Assembly (NCBI GenBank): GCA_910586615.1
Contig: CAJUJP010000054.1
Span: 1-22,166, forward strand
DNA length: 22,166 nt
Direction: 5' to 3'
Source of the DNA: an uncultured Lachnospiraceae bacterium
GTDB lineage: Bacteria > Bacillota > Clostridia > Lachnospirales > Lachnospiraceae
How positions within the stretch are numbered: the first letter of the stretch is position 1; each line of letters begins with the position of its first letter. The translations under genes and the position numbers were made by a program. The notes under the pieces are model-generated. The model was not told the origin of the DNA. It did no database searches and saw nothing but the letters and a program-made list of their open reading frames with translations. Shown in pieces: positions 1-9,114 of this stretch.

Positions 1-25
1 CCGATTTTTCCCTGTTGGAATCAAG

Positions 26-46
26 ATTGCGAACTTGTTTCGCAAT
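26..46. repeat. Perfect 8-bp inverted repeat downstream of the tail operon
   Basis: ATTGCGAA and its exact complement TTCGCAAT are separated by 5 nt. The hairpin lies 130 nt past the stop codon of the last visible tail gene. On either strand it is followed by only mildly T-rich sequence, so it is a weak terminator candidate at best. A protein-binding dyad is equally possible. Confidence 0.4.
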
Positions 47-49
47 TAC

Positions 50-166
50 CTAATTTTGTAGTATAGAAAATTTTCCGGTCATCAAACATACGGACTGGTT
101 CAAACGTATGGATGCCGAAGCCTCTGATATGGCAGGATGAATCTTTTCAGCTGCAAAGGGTCTCAT
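50..166 (-). CDS. Possible 38-aa small protein after the baseplate gene
   Basis: An ATG lies 10 nt past the stop of the preceding gene and opens 38 codons, ending at TAG. The product begins MRPFAAEKIHPAISEAS. The composition is protein-like, but I see no convincing Shine-Dalgarno sequence, so expression would depend on coupling to the upstream gene. It could be a real small tail protein, the decayed start of a longer gene, or chance. I do not recognise it. Confidence 0.25.
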   Translation of the reverse strand: MRPFAAEKIHPAISEASASIRLNQSVCLMTGKFSILQN

Positions 167-175
167 CGGTATTTA

Positions 176-1939
176 TCATGTGTCTTTACCGACAATGCCG
201 GCAAGTTCATCATGGGTATACTTGCTTAATACACCATGACTGTATTCAGCCAATGTTTTGTGGATGCCTGTTTCTTTCAGAAGCGTATCGTACAAAGGAT
301 AGAACCTGTACATTGTAATGGTAGACGTGAAACCGGCAAAATCGTGGGATACGGAACTGATGATGTATTGCTGTTCCTGATCGGAATCTGTTCGTTTGTA
401 CGACACTTTTTTATTCACGTCGAGAAAGGGCAGGAGAGCGGTGGTAATCGTGATATTGTCGGTCAGACGGCAGTTTTTATGATTCTCCCAATATGCTTTA
501 TCTGCGGCGAGATCATTAGATGTGATATCATCATATTCGCTGCCTGCTTTTACGTCCAGAATTTCGCCGAGCTTTTCGACTGTGAAAGGGGAATTCGGAA
601 TAACCGTTATTTCAACGTGTTCACAGGCGTAGCGCTTCTGGAAGTATTCTCTGGAATACAGTTCATACTCCACATCATCGATGGTCACAAACTGACCGCT
701 TTTCTTTCCGTTTGTCAGGACATTCATCGCATGAACCTTCCGTTCGCCGAGCAGATACGCTTTGATTACGTCTTTTTCATCGATGCGTTCCTTCATAATT
801 TTAAAAACATATGCTGTGTCTGGTTTTAACACATCCGCTTTAATCGGTTTGTCATTTGCTTCGTTGTAGATGACTATTGTGCCGAAATTATTAATATTGA
901 TCTGTGCATCTTCCTGATTGGCCTCCGGAATTTTTAACCCGATCAGATCTCTGTTGCGGTATTCATCCTCATACCCCGCAATAGAAGCGGAGTAGATATT
1001 GTTCTGATAAGAGCACTCATCGCTATAGTAATCGGGATCAATAACCTGGCCCCAAACTTCGCAGATATTTCTGATGGTGGTCATGTCCACAGAGGTGCTT
1101 TCGGATAGCAGCACTCTCTGCAGGAATCCGTTATTTAAAAAGATGTCATCTTCATAACACGCCGGCTTCATCTGGCATATAAAGGTATTGTTTTCCATAT
1201 CAAAAAACATTTCGTAATTTGGATATAAGTCTCGAAAGGCCGTGAGAATGGAAAGTACGCTGCAGCCGGACGAGAATTCCTGATTGTAAGGAATATAGTT
1301 CCATAGCTTATTCTGCTCCCGGTATTGCTGCCAGTGGTCATTATATTCGGGAAAGGCATTCGGTTCACCCATATCATCAATTCTGTGATTTGTGATATGG
1401 GCCAGTGATTCCAGTATTTCAATAACAGCCTCCCGTATGATGTGGCCCTCGATCATTTCTCCGGTTTCTTCATCTTCTTTATATGCAGGAAAACGGATTA
1501 TGAGTGCGCCTAGTTGTCCGTTCCTGGTGCCATCCAGTTTTTTCATAAAATCTGCACAGTTGATGGACAGGCTGTCGGTTGAAGCGTCATAAGTACCAGA
1601 GGTATCGGTATAAACATAGTAACCAAGCGGATAATATTTATACTGCTTCGCTCTTGGATTATATAGTCCGATGGATAAACGGATATCTTTGTTCAGCCAC
1701 AGTAAACTGTTTTCTGTGAGTTTTATTTTTTCTTTTAAAGTCGGCTGCAGGACAAAATCGGCAGTACGTCTGATATCGGATTCCCCGTTGATGGACATAC
1801 TGCCGCTTTGCATGTTGCAGTTGAGTGTACCTGTTACTTTCCGATTTGCGTCCAGTACTTCGATATTTAGTTTCAGTTTAGGATCTGCCGAATGCTGGAG
1901 AACGATCAGCAGATCTTCCTGTGTAATGATATCAGCCAT
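176..1939 (-). CDS. Phage tail-tip/baseplate protein (587 aa)
   Basis: This large soluble protein lies in the position of a tail-tip or baseplate hub protein, downstream of the tape measure gene and three other tail genes. The N-terminal part (about residues 1-150) is rich in beta strand and ends in a segment resembling phage proteins of the DUF5048 type (NCADFMKKLDGTRNGQL). The middle has acidic, aromatic-rich stretches. The C-terminal 100 residues (DNITITTALLPFLDVNKKVSY, then IISSVSHDFAGFTSTITMYRFYP) look like the beta-rich end of tail hub proteins. I chose the ATG at 1939 because it overlaps the previous stop as TGATG and has GGTGGA upstream. An in-frame ATG at 1954 lies inside the previous gene. 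The tail role is inferred from context and overall character. The exact family is not certain. Confidence 0.6.
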   Translation of the reverse strand: MADIITQEDLLIVLQHSADPKLKLNIEVLDANRKVTGTLNCNMQSGSMSINGESDIRRTADFVLQPTLKEKIKLTENSLLWLNKDIRLSIGLYNPRAKQYKYYPLGYYVYTDTSGTYDASTDSLSINCADFMKKLDGTRNGQLGALIIRFPAYKEDEETGEMIEGHIIREAVIEILESLAHITNHRIDDMGEPNAFPEYNDHWQQYREQNKLWNYIPYNQEFSSGCSVLSILTAFRDLYPNYEMFFDMENNTFICQMKPACYEDDIFLNNGFLQRVLLSESTSVDMTTIRNICEVWGQVIDPDYYSDECSYQNNIYSASIAGYEDEYRNRDLIGLKIPEANQEDAQININNFGTIVIYNEANDKPIKADVLKPDTAYVFKIMKERIDEKDVIKAYLLGERKVHAMNVLTNGKKSGQFVTIDDVEYELYSREYFQKRYACEHVEITVIPNSPFTVEKLGEILDVKAGSEYDDITSNDLAADKAYWENHKNCRLTDNITITTALLPFLDVNKKVSYKRTDSDQEQQYIISSVSHDFAGFTSTITMYRFYPLYDTLLKETGIHKTLAEYSHGVLSKYTHDELAGIVGKDT

Positions 1940-2865
1940 CAGTTCGTCCACCATTCCGGTTCGATATTTGAAAATCCGAGATAATACAGGTCTTCTTCCG
2001 AGTTGACATCTCCAACTTCAACCCAGGACCATGTTATTTCCCGGTCATTATATTGCTGGTTTGCCGTATCTGACGGATTTGGTGTAATCTGTACGAGCCA
2101 TAAGCGGCCGTCGGGCAGCTTGAGAATTTTAGGAATGCCGTCACAGATATAATTCATGAAATCCCGTTGATATTTGATACGTCCGTAATCCTGCTCACTG
2201 TCAAATGCAAATTCGCAGGAATCTTCATCCAATGGTACAAATGAGCCTTTGCAATTACCGGTATCATAATTAGCAATTGTATTTCTAACGAAGACAGGGT
2301 ATCTGCTGTTTAGCAGTTCCACGGTGGAAGAGGGGATATTGCGGGTTGTATCACAGAATCCGTCTGTAATCTCTGTTCCCCAGACCGTATTGCCTTCAAT
2401 CAGAAAGAGCTTTCTAAACTGCGAAACCACCCGTGTAATTGCATAAGTACCTTCACAGCCGTTCAAGACATTTACGACAGCATACTCAACCGGCTGGCCG
2501 GACGCAACAAAATAATCGGGATAATTGATATGGAAATCTTCGATAGAATTTACTTCTTTTACGAAGATGGTTTTCCATTTATAATTACCTTCCGTTCTGC
2601 TTTTCAGAAGAATATGGGATGTAGTTTCCAGATTCCAGTCTATGTTGCCGGCGTCGGTCGTATTGTTAAATTTTGCCCATAATACAGTGTTGAAATCCCA
2701 TTCCGCGGGGCATTCGTTTTTCAGTTCAAAATCGGCAGATTTAGAAATATATAAATCGTCATAAATACCGTTTTTCAATTCTACATAATTGATATTTTCT
2801 ATGCCGGTTGGCGTAAGGGCACATGCCAGTGCACCTCCGACAAAGTTACTTCCGCATATAAACAT
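1939..2865 (-). CDS. Phage tail protein, likely distal tail/baseplate component (308 aa)
   Basis: The start is set by a perfect GGAGGTGAT ribosome site 9 nt before the ATG; that site overlaps the stop of the upstream gene. The protein is beta-rich with many aromatics and no signal peptide or membrane span. It has recurring short polar motifs such as KSADFELKNECPAEWDFNTVLWAKFNN and RIKYQRDFMNYICDG. A similar ADFxL phrase occurs in the next gene (RRTADFVLQP), which hints at related beta domains in these two tail proteins. It overlaps the downstream start by one base, so the two are translationally coupled. A structural role at the tail tip is inferred from order. I cannot name the family. Confidence 0.55.
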   Translation of the reverse strand: MFICGSNFVGGALACALTPTGIENINYVELKNGIYDDLYISKSADFELKNECPAEWDFNTVLWAKFNNTTDAGNIDWNLETTSHILLKSRTEGNYKWKTIFVKEVNSIEDFHINYPDYFVASGQPVEYAVVNVLNGCEGTYAITRVVSQFRKLFLIEGNTVWGTEITDGFCDTTRNIPSSTVELLNSRYPVFVRNTIANYDTGNCKGSFVPLDEDSCEFAFDSEQDYGRIKYQRDFMNYICDGIPKILKLPDGRLWLVQITPNPSDTANQQYNDREITWSWVEVGDVNSEEDLYYLGFSNIEPEWWTN

Positions 2866-2871
2866 ACGCCC

Positions 2872-4101
2872 TTAATCACCTCCAAACCATAAATCATTTT
2901 GCACTGCTTCTGCGGGTTCTGTGCCGCCCAAATATTCTGTAAAAGCATCACGGCTGACTTTATGCGTTTCCTCGTCTGTATTGATCCAGTTGTCATATTT
3001 CTGTATCAAATGCTGTGCGGGACGTTCGTAGCCGTACCACATGTCTCCGCGGTCAGTCGTGAATCCGAGCTCTACAAACACTTTAAGCTGATAGACATTG
3101 CCCTTCCTTCTGATTGCGATGGTGACCATGTCTTCATTGCCGAATACCTGCGGGGCTGAATATAATAAATAGTGATCAATTCCGTTTGGGACCATAAGGC
3201 GGAACCTTAATCTGCCGTCGTTGTAGATTCTCGAACTCAGTGTAAGACCGAGGATACCGTTATTCATTTTAAAAAGATCGGCAGTCTGCCACAGATTTAT
3301 GCCGCGGATGATGACGGTAAAGTCATCCTTGATCAGAAATCCGCTATCGTAGTACAGGGTTTTGTCACGCAGGTCTATCATGCCGTCTATGTAGTCAAAA
3401 CTGTCGGTTCCGTTGTACTGTATGATGATCAAATTGGTTGCAACCTGTATGCAGCCCTGTGACGGGAGAGGGGTGGCATAAATACGTGCATAGGTATTAG
3501 GATTCTCGTATTTGACGTGGATTTTGGTATATCCGGTATCCAGTTCCATGCCATTGACTGTGACACCTGTGCATCTCACGTAGTAGGTCGTATTGTTGTC
3601 AAGACCTTTATAGGTGTAGCTGATTTCGTGGTCATCTGTCATTTCGGTGCTTTGTATCAACAGCTTCCGGGAAGAATCGTACAGATAGAACATGTATTTA
3701 CCTAGTTCTTCCCAATCTTCGGAATAATAGTGTACAGCAGCCGGATAAGACGAACTGGTAATCAGGAAATCTTCTGTGGCATCTTCGAAATAGAAATCAG
3801 GCGTTGCGAATGTGTAGAAGAGTACTTTGGCAGATAGCGCGGAGGGTATATTTTCCACGTCATATACTTGCGCCTCAATCGTATATTTTCTGTTATTGGA
3901 CAGTGTATGGGCCGGGATCAGATGCTTCAGGGAAAAAGAAGATACCGTATCATCGAACACAACGCTGTTTGTATTGTTATCGCATATCACGATTCTGTTT
4001 GCGTGGGCACGGCTGCCCAGCCATGTGAGTGCAATTTCATAGTCTTTTGCTGCATCAAAGGGGGTTATTTTTTGTATGATCGGACGTGCCGTTTCAGCCA
4101 C
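2872..4101 (-). CDS. FN3/LamG-like tail fibre or receptor-binding protein (409 aa)
   Basis: About residues 1-100 and 100-195 read as two fibronectin type III-like beta sandwiches (the second contains YTYKGLDNNTTYYVRCTGV, a typical FN3 F-G strand pattern). About residues 200-345 resemble a LamG/concanavalin-like sandwich (DFTVIIRGINLW, then MVTIAIRRKGNVYQLKVFVE). Such domains are common in phage proteins that touch the cell surface. The only start in this frame is a GTG at 4101. An 11-codon ATG reading frame (4129-4094) in another frame overlaps it. Removing one base from an A7 run there would give an ATG start at 4129 in this frame. The stop lies just before the ribosome site of the next gene. 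Confidence 0.6.
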   Translation of the reverse strand: MAETARPIIQKITPFDAAKDYEIALTWLGSRAHANRIVICDNNTNSVVFDDTVSSFSLKHLIPAHTLSNNRKYTIEAQVYDVENIPSALSAKVLFYTFATPDFYFEDATEDFLITSSSYPAAVHYYSEDWEELGKYMFYLYDSSRKLLIQSTEMTDDHEISYTYKGLDNNTTYYVRCTGVTVNGMELDTGYTKIHVKYENPNTYARIYATPLPSQGCIQVATNLIIIQYNGTDSFDYIDGMIDLRDKTLYYDSGFLIKDDFTVIIRGINLWQTADLFKMNNGILGLTLSSRIYNDGRLRFRLMVPNGIDHYLLYSAPQVFGNEDMVTIAIRRKGNVYQLKVFVELGFTTDRGDMWYGYERPAQHLIQKYDNWINTDEETHKVSRDAFTEYLGGTEPAEAVQNDLWFGGD

Positions 4102-4140
4102 CTTCTTTCTGTTTTTTACTTTTTTTCATGGTACAAAATC

Positions 4141-4398
4141 TCATACCACGCCGCATATGTGCAGTGCTTTCAAATTTCCCATAGGTTCTTTCACCCAGAC
4201 GCTCTGGCCGGCTTTCAAAGAAACATTCGGTATGCAGCATTTAACGGTCCGCTCACTTCCTGTATCATCCAGAATAACATACCCTTTGGATGTGATTTTC
4301 TGGATGACTGATCTGTAAGTGCGGTCTGTTTTATGGTTTGCAATTCGCCTGTCCACCATGGTCTGGATGGATCTGATAATTTCGTCTTTATAATTCAT
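4141..4398 (-). CDS. Small conserved-looking tail-region protein (85 aa)
   Basis: A short protein with a basic helical N-terminus (about residues 1-30) followed by a compact beta pattern (YRSVIQKITSKGYVILDD, then RTVKCCIPNVSLKAGQSVWV). This reads like a small OB-fold-type barrel. It has no membrane span. AGGAG lies about 12 nt before the ATG. It sits between the tape measure gene and the FN3-containing protein, where small tail-completion or baseplate-assembly proteins are often found. The function is inferred only from size, fold impression and position. Confidence 0.5.
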   Translation of the reverse strand: MNYKDEIIRSIQTMVDRRIANHKTDRTYRSVIQKITSKGYVILDDTGSERTVKCCIPNVSLKAGQSVWVKEPMGNLKALHICGVV

Positions 4399-4440
4399 AG
4401 CAGTCGTTTTACTCCTGTGCGTGAATGTATCATATCACAC

Positions 4441-4467
4441 AACAGGGCGGCCTTCGGCAGCCCTGTT
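4441..4467 (-). terminator. GC-rich hairpin after the tape measure gene
   Basis: The 27-nt sequence folds into a 12-position stem with one mismatch and a 3-nt loop (AACAGGGC pairing with GCCCTGTT outside, GCC with GGC inside). It lies in the 89-nt gap after the tape measure stop. There is no clean T run on either strand, so it may be a partial terminator or an mRNA-processing and stability element, not a full stop. Confidence 0.4.
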
Positions 4468-4487
4468 ACATGTATCATTTCCAAGCG

Positions 4488-7400
4488 TCATCGGACGCTG
4501 CTTTGCTGGTCAGCATAATTGTGAAGTCCGTTAAACATATGATTCAGTTCGGCTCCAACCTGTCTGGCCACTTCCTGGCTCGTAACGCCGGGACAAGTGA
4601 TATGCACGCCGCCGTGAATAGCAGGCTGTATATTGCTGTTGTTGTAAATCATATTTGTGGCGGTTATGTCTCTTATCATCTGCTCTGTCTGTCTGCGGTG
4701 CTCGTACATGGCACTTACTGCAAGATGACGATTCATTTCCTGCAATAGTGGTGCAAAGGATTGCTGTAATGCCCATGGGCTGTCACCGGAGCGGACCGGG
4801 TGTAATGTCAGGCCGTCCGGCGTGATAATCGGGTTGTGTGCCTGCCCGGCGGAACTCTGTTTGTTATAGACAGGAGTATATTCGCCGTTTCCGGTATTCA
4901 TTTCGGTACTTTGTGTTATGCCGCTGGGAAGAGAACCGTCACTTTCGACGTGTATCTTGATCGTACATTCTACGTTCTGGCCGTCAATATGTTCTAAACC
5001 TTTCGCGATGCTTTGGACATGCGCGTCGGCATCACTGATCGGCTGTTGAAACTGTTCAAATCTGCCGATGACGCCTTCGCCGCCCGGTTCGCCCAACACT
5101 TTTTTTGTGGTATCTCCAAGAGATACAATAGAATCAATCAGAGTGCCGTCTGTCTCATCACCGGAATCTTCACCGCGTTCTTCCGTACCATCCGAATCTT
5201 CACTGCCGATCGCGGCAGTTACATTGGTTACGGAGGTTTTCATAGAACCGAATTCACCGATAACGGTTCCATCGCCTTCAGCCTCTGGTTTGCCGATTAC
5301 TTCATTTGCCGTTTCACCCATTTGGGTAATGGCGTCTGTGAGAGAATTGCTGCTTTTTCCACCAGTGCTTTTACCGTCGGTTTTGTCACCGGGGAGAGTA
5401 GCGGATTGGCCAATGCCATCGATGCCGGGAGATTCCATACTGCCGCCGCCGATTGCGGCCGCAACGCCGAGAACAGCTGCCTGCAGGTTCGTAAGCTGTA
5501 TGATGATACCTTTTTCCAGTGAAATATCATTGAGTCCCTGAAGAGCAGATGCGATGCTGCCAAGAGCGCCTGTGCCTGGGTCCTGACTGCCGATAAGACA
5601 CTCCTGCAGTTCCAGTATTTTTTCTTTCAGCAGGATAAAGTATGCGATTTCAGTCGTTACGGCAATGCCTGTGACAGCCTGTCCATTCACCATCGCCTGT
5701 GTTTTCTGGTTAATTGCTTCTGTGACGTTTGCTATTGTCTGCAGCAGTGTATCAAAAGCTTTCTGCTCATCCCCTAAGAGGGTGTTGGCTGTATTGAGAT
5801 AGTTTCCAAGTTCCCCCATGTTTGCCACAACATTTCCAATATTTGTCGCTGTGTCTGAAATTTGTGTGTTAGCGTCAGCGGCGGAACCGGCGATACCGTC
5901 CATGCCTTCTGTCACAACGCTTAGGGAAGTACTTCTGGCGGAAAGTTCATCAATTTCTGCAGCGGCATCTCTTGTTTTAGCAAGAAAAGAGCCGAGGTTT
6001 TCCTCAGAATTACCGGTGGCAAAGGAGAGTCCTTCAGCAAAACTGGAATTGTTGTTCAGGTCATTGAGAAGTGAGATATATCTGGACTTGAAATCTTCAA
6101 ATGCCTGTTCATTACCGTTTAAAATATCCTGAACAGTATAACCCATGTCACCGAATACCTGTTTCATGGAAGAATATGCCTGTGCAATTTCTTCGACTTC
6201 GGCCAACTCTTCCCATTTGGATTTCTGTTTTTCTGTATTGGATATCAGAGTGTCATAATATTTCTCCGTTTCGGCAATCATTTTGGAATAGTATTCTTCG
6301 ATCTGTTCAGACTGTCCGTCAAGCGCGCTGATCTGGTCTTGTATTGCTTCTTTTTGTTCTTCGAGAAGATCAATTTCCTGTTCAATGAGCCTGATCTCGT
6401 TTTCTTTCCGTGCGACCTCAATGTCAAACTCGGCTTCATCTACTTTTTCCTGGGCATCCCGGATGGCGGATTCATCCGCAACGTAGTGCAGGCCTTTTTC
6501 TCTGCTGTACTGCAGAATCGTGCGCTGGTTTTTCATTGATTCCAGATTATACTGTGCCTTCTGCAAATCTATCTGGCGCTGTCTTTCGGCGCGGGCCTCT
6601 TTCATCGCATCAATTTCTTTTTGAATGCCGTCTATGAGTTCCTGCTTGGCATCGATCCGCTCGTCGATCAGATCCTGCTCTGCTTCCAGCTGCTCTTTCT
6701 GGACTTCAATTGCTTCCAGTCTGGCTTCTTTCTCCGCTTCCAGCGAGGCGACAGCGGATTCTTTGGCTTCCGTGTATCCGTCGATCTGATGGCTCATCAG
6801 TTTGGAAACACCGCTGAGTGCGGAGTCGTAGAGGGATTTCATGCCGTCAAGGTATTGTCTTTCGTATTTGGCATACTGTTCGGCATATTGTGCTTTGTCT
6901 TTGAAGTAATGCTCATAGAGTGCGCGGAGTCTGGTCAGATATTCTTTTTCATCTATGACACCGCGATCGCGTAAGTTATCAAGCGACTGCAACTCTTCCT
7001 CGAATGCGTCTGTGTAGGAAGCGCCGGCTGCAGCACCAGCAGCGGCACCGGCGGCGGAAGAAGCAGAAGGATCAAAATCCAATTCGAAATCGGACATGGA
7101 GGCTAAGATATCCTGTCGGGCCTGCTCCATGATTGCCTGCGCTGCGTTTGTGTCTTTGATATTTCCATTCTTTACGTTCTCTAAGGCTGTGAGCATTGCA
7201 GCATCAAGTCCTGCAGCTTTGGCTTCCGCTAATAAAGCGTCTACATTTGATTCAGTAGTGATCGTTCCGTCTGTGATTGTTCCTTGTACAACAGCCAATT
7301 TCCATAATGCCTGTGAATTAAGGTTTTCGGCCTGGGCGTTTGCCAACATCTGCACGGTTTCTTCATAGGTGGCAGCGGTGACATCCCCTAACGTTATTCC

Positions 7401-9071
7401 TAATTTTTCACTAACTGCCTGCAGGTCTTTTTGTGCCTGTATGGTCTGCTCTAATATTTCGGAAGCATTGGATATTCCCAGTTTTTCCAGAGATTGAGTT
7501 AATATATCAAATGTATCGGAATTGACTTCTGCGCATCCGGACGCATATACGATCGTGCTGGCTAATTGACTGAACTGCTCCTGAACTTCTTCTGATGTAG
7601 CAGAAGTATCACTTAAAACCCGTGCAAAATTCTCAAAGGCGGAAGCGTCAATATTTACGTCTTCCAGTGAGTTAAGGTGGTCTATGGCTGATTTTATTTG
7701 GCCGAGCATATCAATGTCAATATTTTCAAGGGTGAATCCATCGTCTGTGAAGATGCTCTGATATGCGGATTTGAGAGAACTCAATACTGGATTTAGGCGG
7801 GTGTTTAATTGGTCTACGGTGTCGGAGATTGAGAGAGGATTATACTCTAAGCCATCGGACACATTCTTTTTATATAACTTGAGAACAGAGATGAGGTCTT
7901 CTAAAGTCAGTCCGTTTGCTTCTATATATTTATCAACTTCTGAAAAACTGGATGAAAGTTCATTTTGTGTCAATTTTCCTGCATTTGCAAGCTCAATTAG
8001 TTTTTGCTTATCTTCTGACAGAATATCTTTGTCTAAGAAATTGATAAGATTCTGTCCTGGCGATAAAAGTAAGTCATCAATTACTTTTTGCTGCCATTTG
8101 ATAAGATCCAGTTCTGCGCTTGTATCGCCAGCAGCCTCTAAATCGTCGGAGAAGCCTTGCAATTCGGTTCTGCTATTTCTAAGTTTTTCAGCAAGTTCAG
8201 CAAGTTTATCATTATACTGCTCAATACCTTCAGCATCCTTATTTGCTATAGCTTCATTTTTGAGTTTTGTATAATATTCATACTGAGCTATAAGGTCAGC
8301 CAATGTTCCAGAACCACGCATAATGCCTGTATTTTGCTGGGAAGCGGCATAAGGAGCAGACTGTGAAGAAGCTCCACCTGTGAGATAGGATGATGCCGGA
8401 GCGGCTTTCGTGTCATCATCAGCGTATAAAGATCTGTATTGGTCTACTTTGTCACGATCTGTATTTCCATATTTCTGGCCATATTTTTCTTTTGACAGAT
8501 CAGCAACTTTTTGAAGGTCATATTTTTCCTGATCTTCAAGATATTTCTGACGTATTTTCAGTTCTTCATTTTCTTCTTTAAGTCTCTGCAAATCTTCCTT
8601 ATCAATAATAGAAAGAGACGATGGGTTCAAGGCTTCCAGTTCCGCTATTTTATCGGCTGTATCCTTTAATTCATCGTTTACAAATGATAATTCTGACTGT
8701 GTATTTGACAAGGTTTCTTTGGCGTTATCGAGTCTGTGAGCATAATCATACAGCGCTTTAACTGCTAATTCAATTCCCTTGCTTATCGCCCACGTAGCAA
8801 GCATATTTCCTGCGACAGAAACAGCTTTTAATCCTAATACTGCAATTTTAGAAGCTTTTGGTATCTGCTGCAAATTTACGGTTACACCATTAGCAGCCTG
8901 AGCCAGATTTACTGCATAATCAGATGCACTCTGCATGGTACGATAAAAAGCAGTCATCGGAGAAACGCCATTTTCTATTTCAGAGTTATATGCTTCTAAA
9001 TATTTTATATCATCATCACTAATGAGAGATTGTTCTTTAAAAAGATTACCATGAAACAAATCGTTTAACAT
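4488..9071 (-). CDS. Phage tail tape measure protein (at least 1527 aa)
   Basis: This is the largest gene in the window and sets tail length. The N-terminus has small-residue-rich hydrophobic stretches (ASKIAVLGLKAVSVAGNMLATWAIS, about residues 75-100), typical of tape measure proteins that insert in the host membrane. Long charged coiled coils follow (about 110-210 and 740-910, rich in E, K, Q and L). The C-terminal third is rich in Gly, Asp and Ser and carries a roughly 40-residue internal duplication (about 1246-1287 and 1313-1352). The ATG at 9071 has its nearest AGGAG 21 nt away, too far for normal use. The same frame stays open for 35 more codons, back to a TAA at 9179-9177. The true 5' end was therefore probably disturbed by the adjoining group II intron remnant. 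The 5' part is visibly more A+T-rich than the rest. Confidence 0.85.
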   Translation of the reverse strand: MLNDLFHGNLFKEQSLISDDDIKYLEAYNSEIENGVSPMTAFYRTMQSASDYAVNLAQAANGVTVNLQQIPKASKIAVLGLKAVSVAGNMLATWAISKGIELAVKALYDYAHRLDNAKETLSNTQSELSFVNDELKDTADKIAELEALNPSSLSIIDKEDLQRLKEENEELKIRQKYLEDQEKYDLQKVADLSKEKYGQKYGNTDRDKVDQYRSLYADDDTKAAPASSYLTGGASSQSAPYAASQQNTGIMRGSGTLADLIAQYEYYTKLKNEAIANKDAEGIEQYNDKLAELAEKLRNSRTELQGFSDDLEAAGDTSAELDLIKWQQKVIDDLLLSPGQNLINFLDKDILSEDKQKLIELANAGKLTQNELSSSFSEVDKYIEANGLTLEDLISVLKLYKKNVSDGLEYNPLSISDTVDQLNTRLNPVLSSLKSAYQSIFTDDGFTLENIDIDMLGQIKSAIDHLNSLEDVNIDASAFENFARVLSDTSATSEEVQEQFSQLASTIVYASGCAEVNSDTFDILTQSLEKLGISNASEILEQTIQAQKDLQAVSEKLGITLGDVTAATYEETVQMLANAQAENLNSQALWKLAVVQGTITDGTITTESNVDALLAEAKAAGLDAAMLTALENVKNGNIKDTNAAQAIMEQARQDILASMSDFELDFDPSASSAAGAAAGAAAGASYTDAFEEELQSLDNLRDRGVIDEKEYLTRLRALYEHYFKDKAQYAEQYAKYERQYLDGMKSLYDSALSGVSKLMSHQIDGYTEAKESAVASLEAEKEARLEAIEVQKEQLEAEQDLIDERIDAKQELIDGIQKEIDAMKEARAERQRQIDLQKAQYNLESMKNQRTILQYSREKGLHYVADESAIRDAQEKVDEAEFDIEVARKENEIRLIEQEIDLLEEQKEAIQDQISALDGQSEQIEEYYSKMIAETEKYYDTLISNTEKQKSKWEELAEVEEIAQAYSSMKQVFGDMGYTVQDILNGNEQAFEDFKSRYISLLNDLNNNSSFAEGLSFATGNSEENLGSFLAKTRDAAAEIDELSARSTSLSVVTEGMDGIAGSAADANTQISDTATNIGNVVANMGELGNYLNTANTLLGDEQKAFDTLLQTIANVTEAINQKTQAMVNGQAVTGIAVTTEIAYFILLKEKILELQECLIGSQDPGTGALGSIASALQGLNDISLEKGIIIQLTNLQAAVLGVAAAIGGGSMESPGIDGIGQSATLPGDKTDGKSTGGKSSNSLTDAITQMGETANEVIGKPEAEGDGTVIGEFGSMKTSVTNVTAAIGSEDSDGTEERGEDSGDETDGTLIDSIVSLGDTTKKVLGEPGGEGVIGRFEQFQQPISDADAHVQSIAKGLEHIDGQNVECTIKIHVESDGSLPSGITQSTEMNTGNGEYTPVYNKQSSAGQAHNPIITPDGLTLHPVRSGDSPWALQQSFAPLLQEMNRHLAVSAMYEHRRQTEQMIRDITATNMIYNNSNIQPAIHGGVHITCPGVTSQEVARQVGAELNHMFNGLHNYADQQSSVR

Positions 9072-9114
9072 GCTGTTGATTAATAATTTTGTCTCTCCTA
9101 ATTCATCTGTTATT

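Noticed and set aside
236..829. 197-codon plus-strand reading frame opposite the baseplate gene
   Set aside because: It is a shadow of the minus-strand gene, with no start signal of its own and an unlikely Cys/Phe-rich composition.
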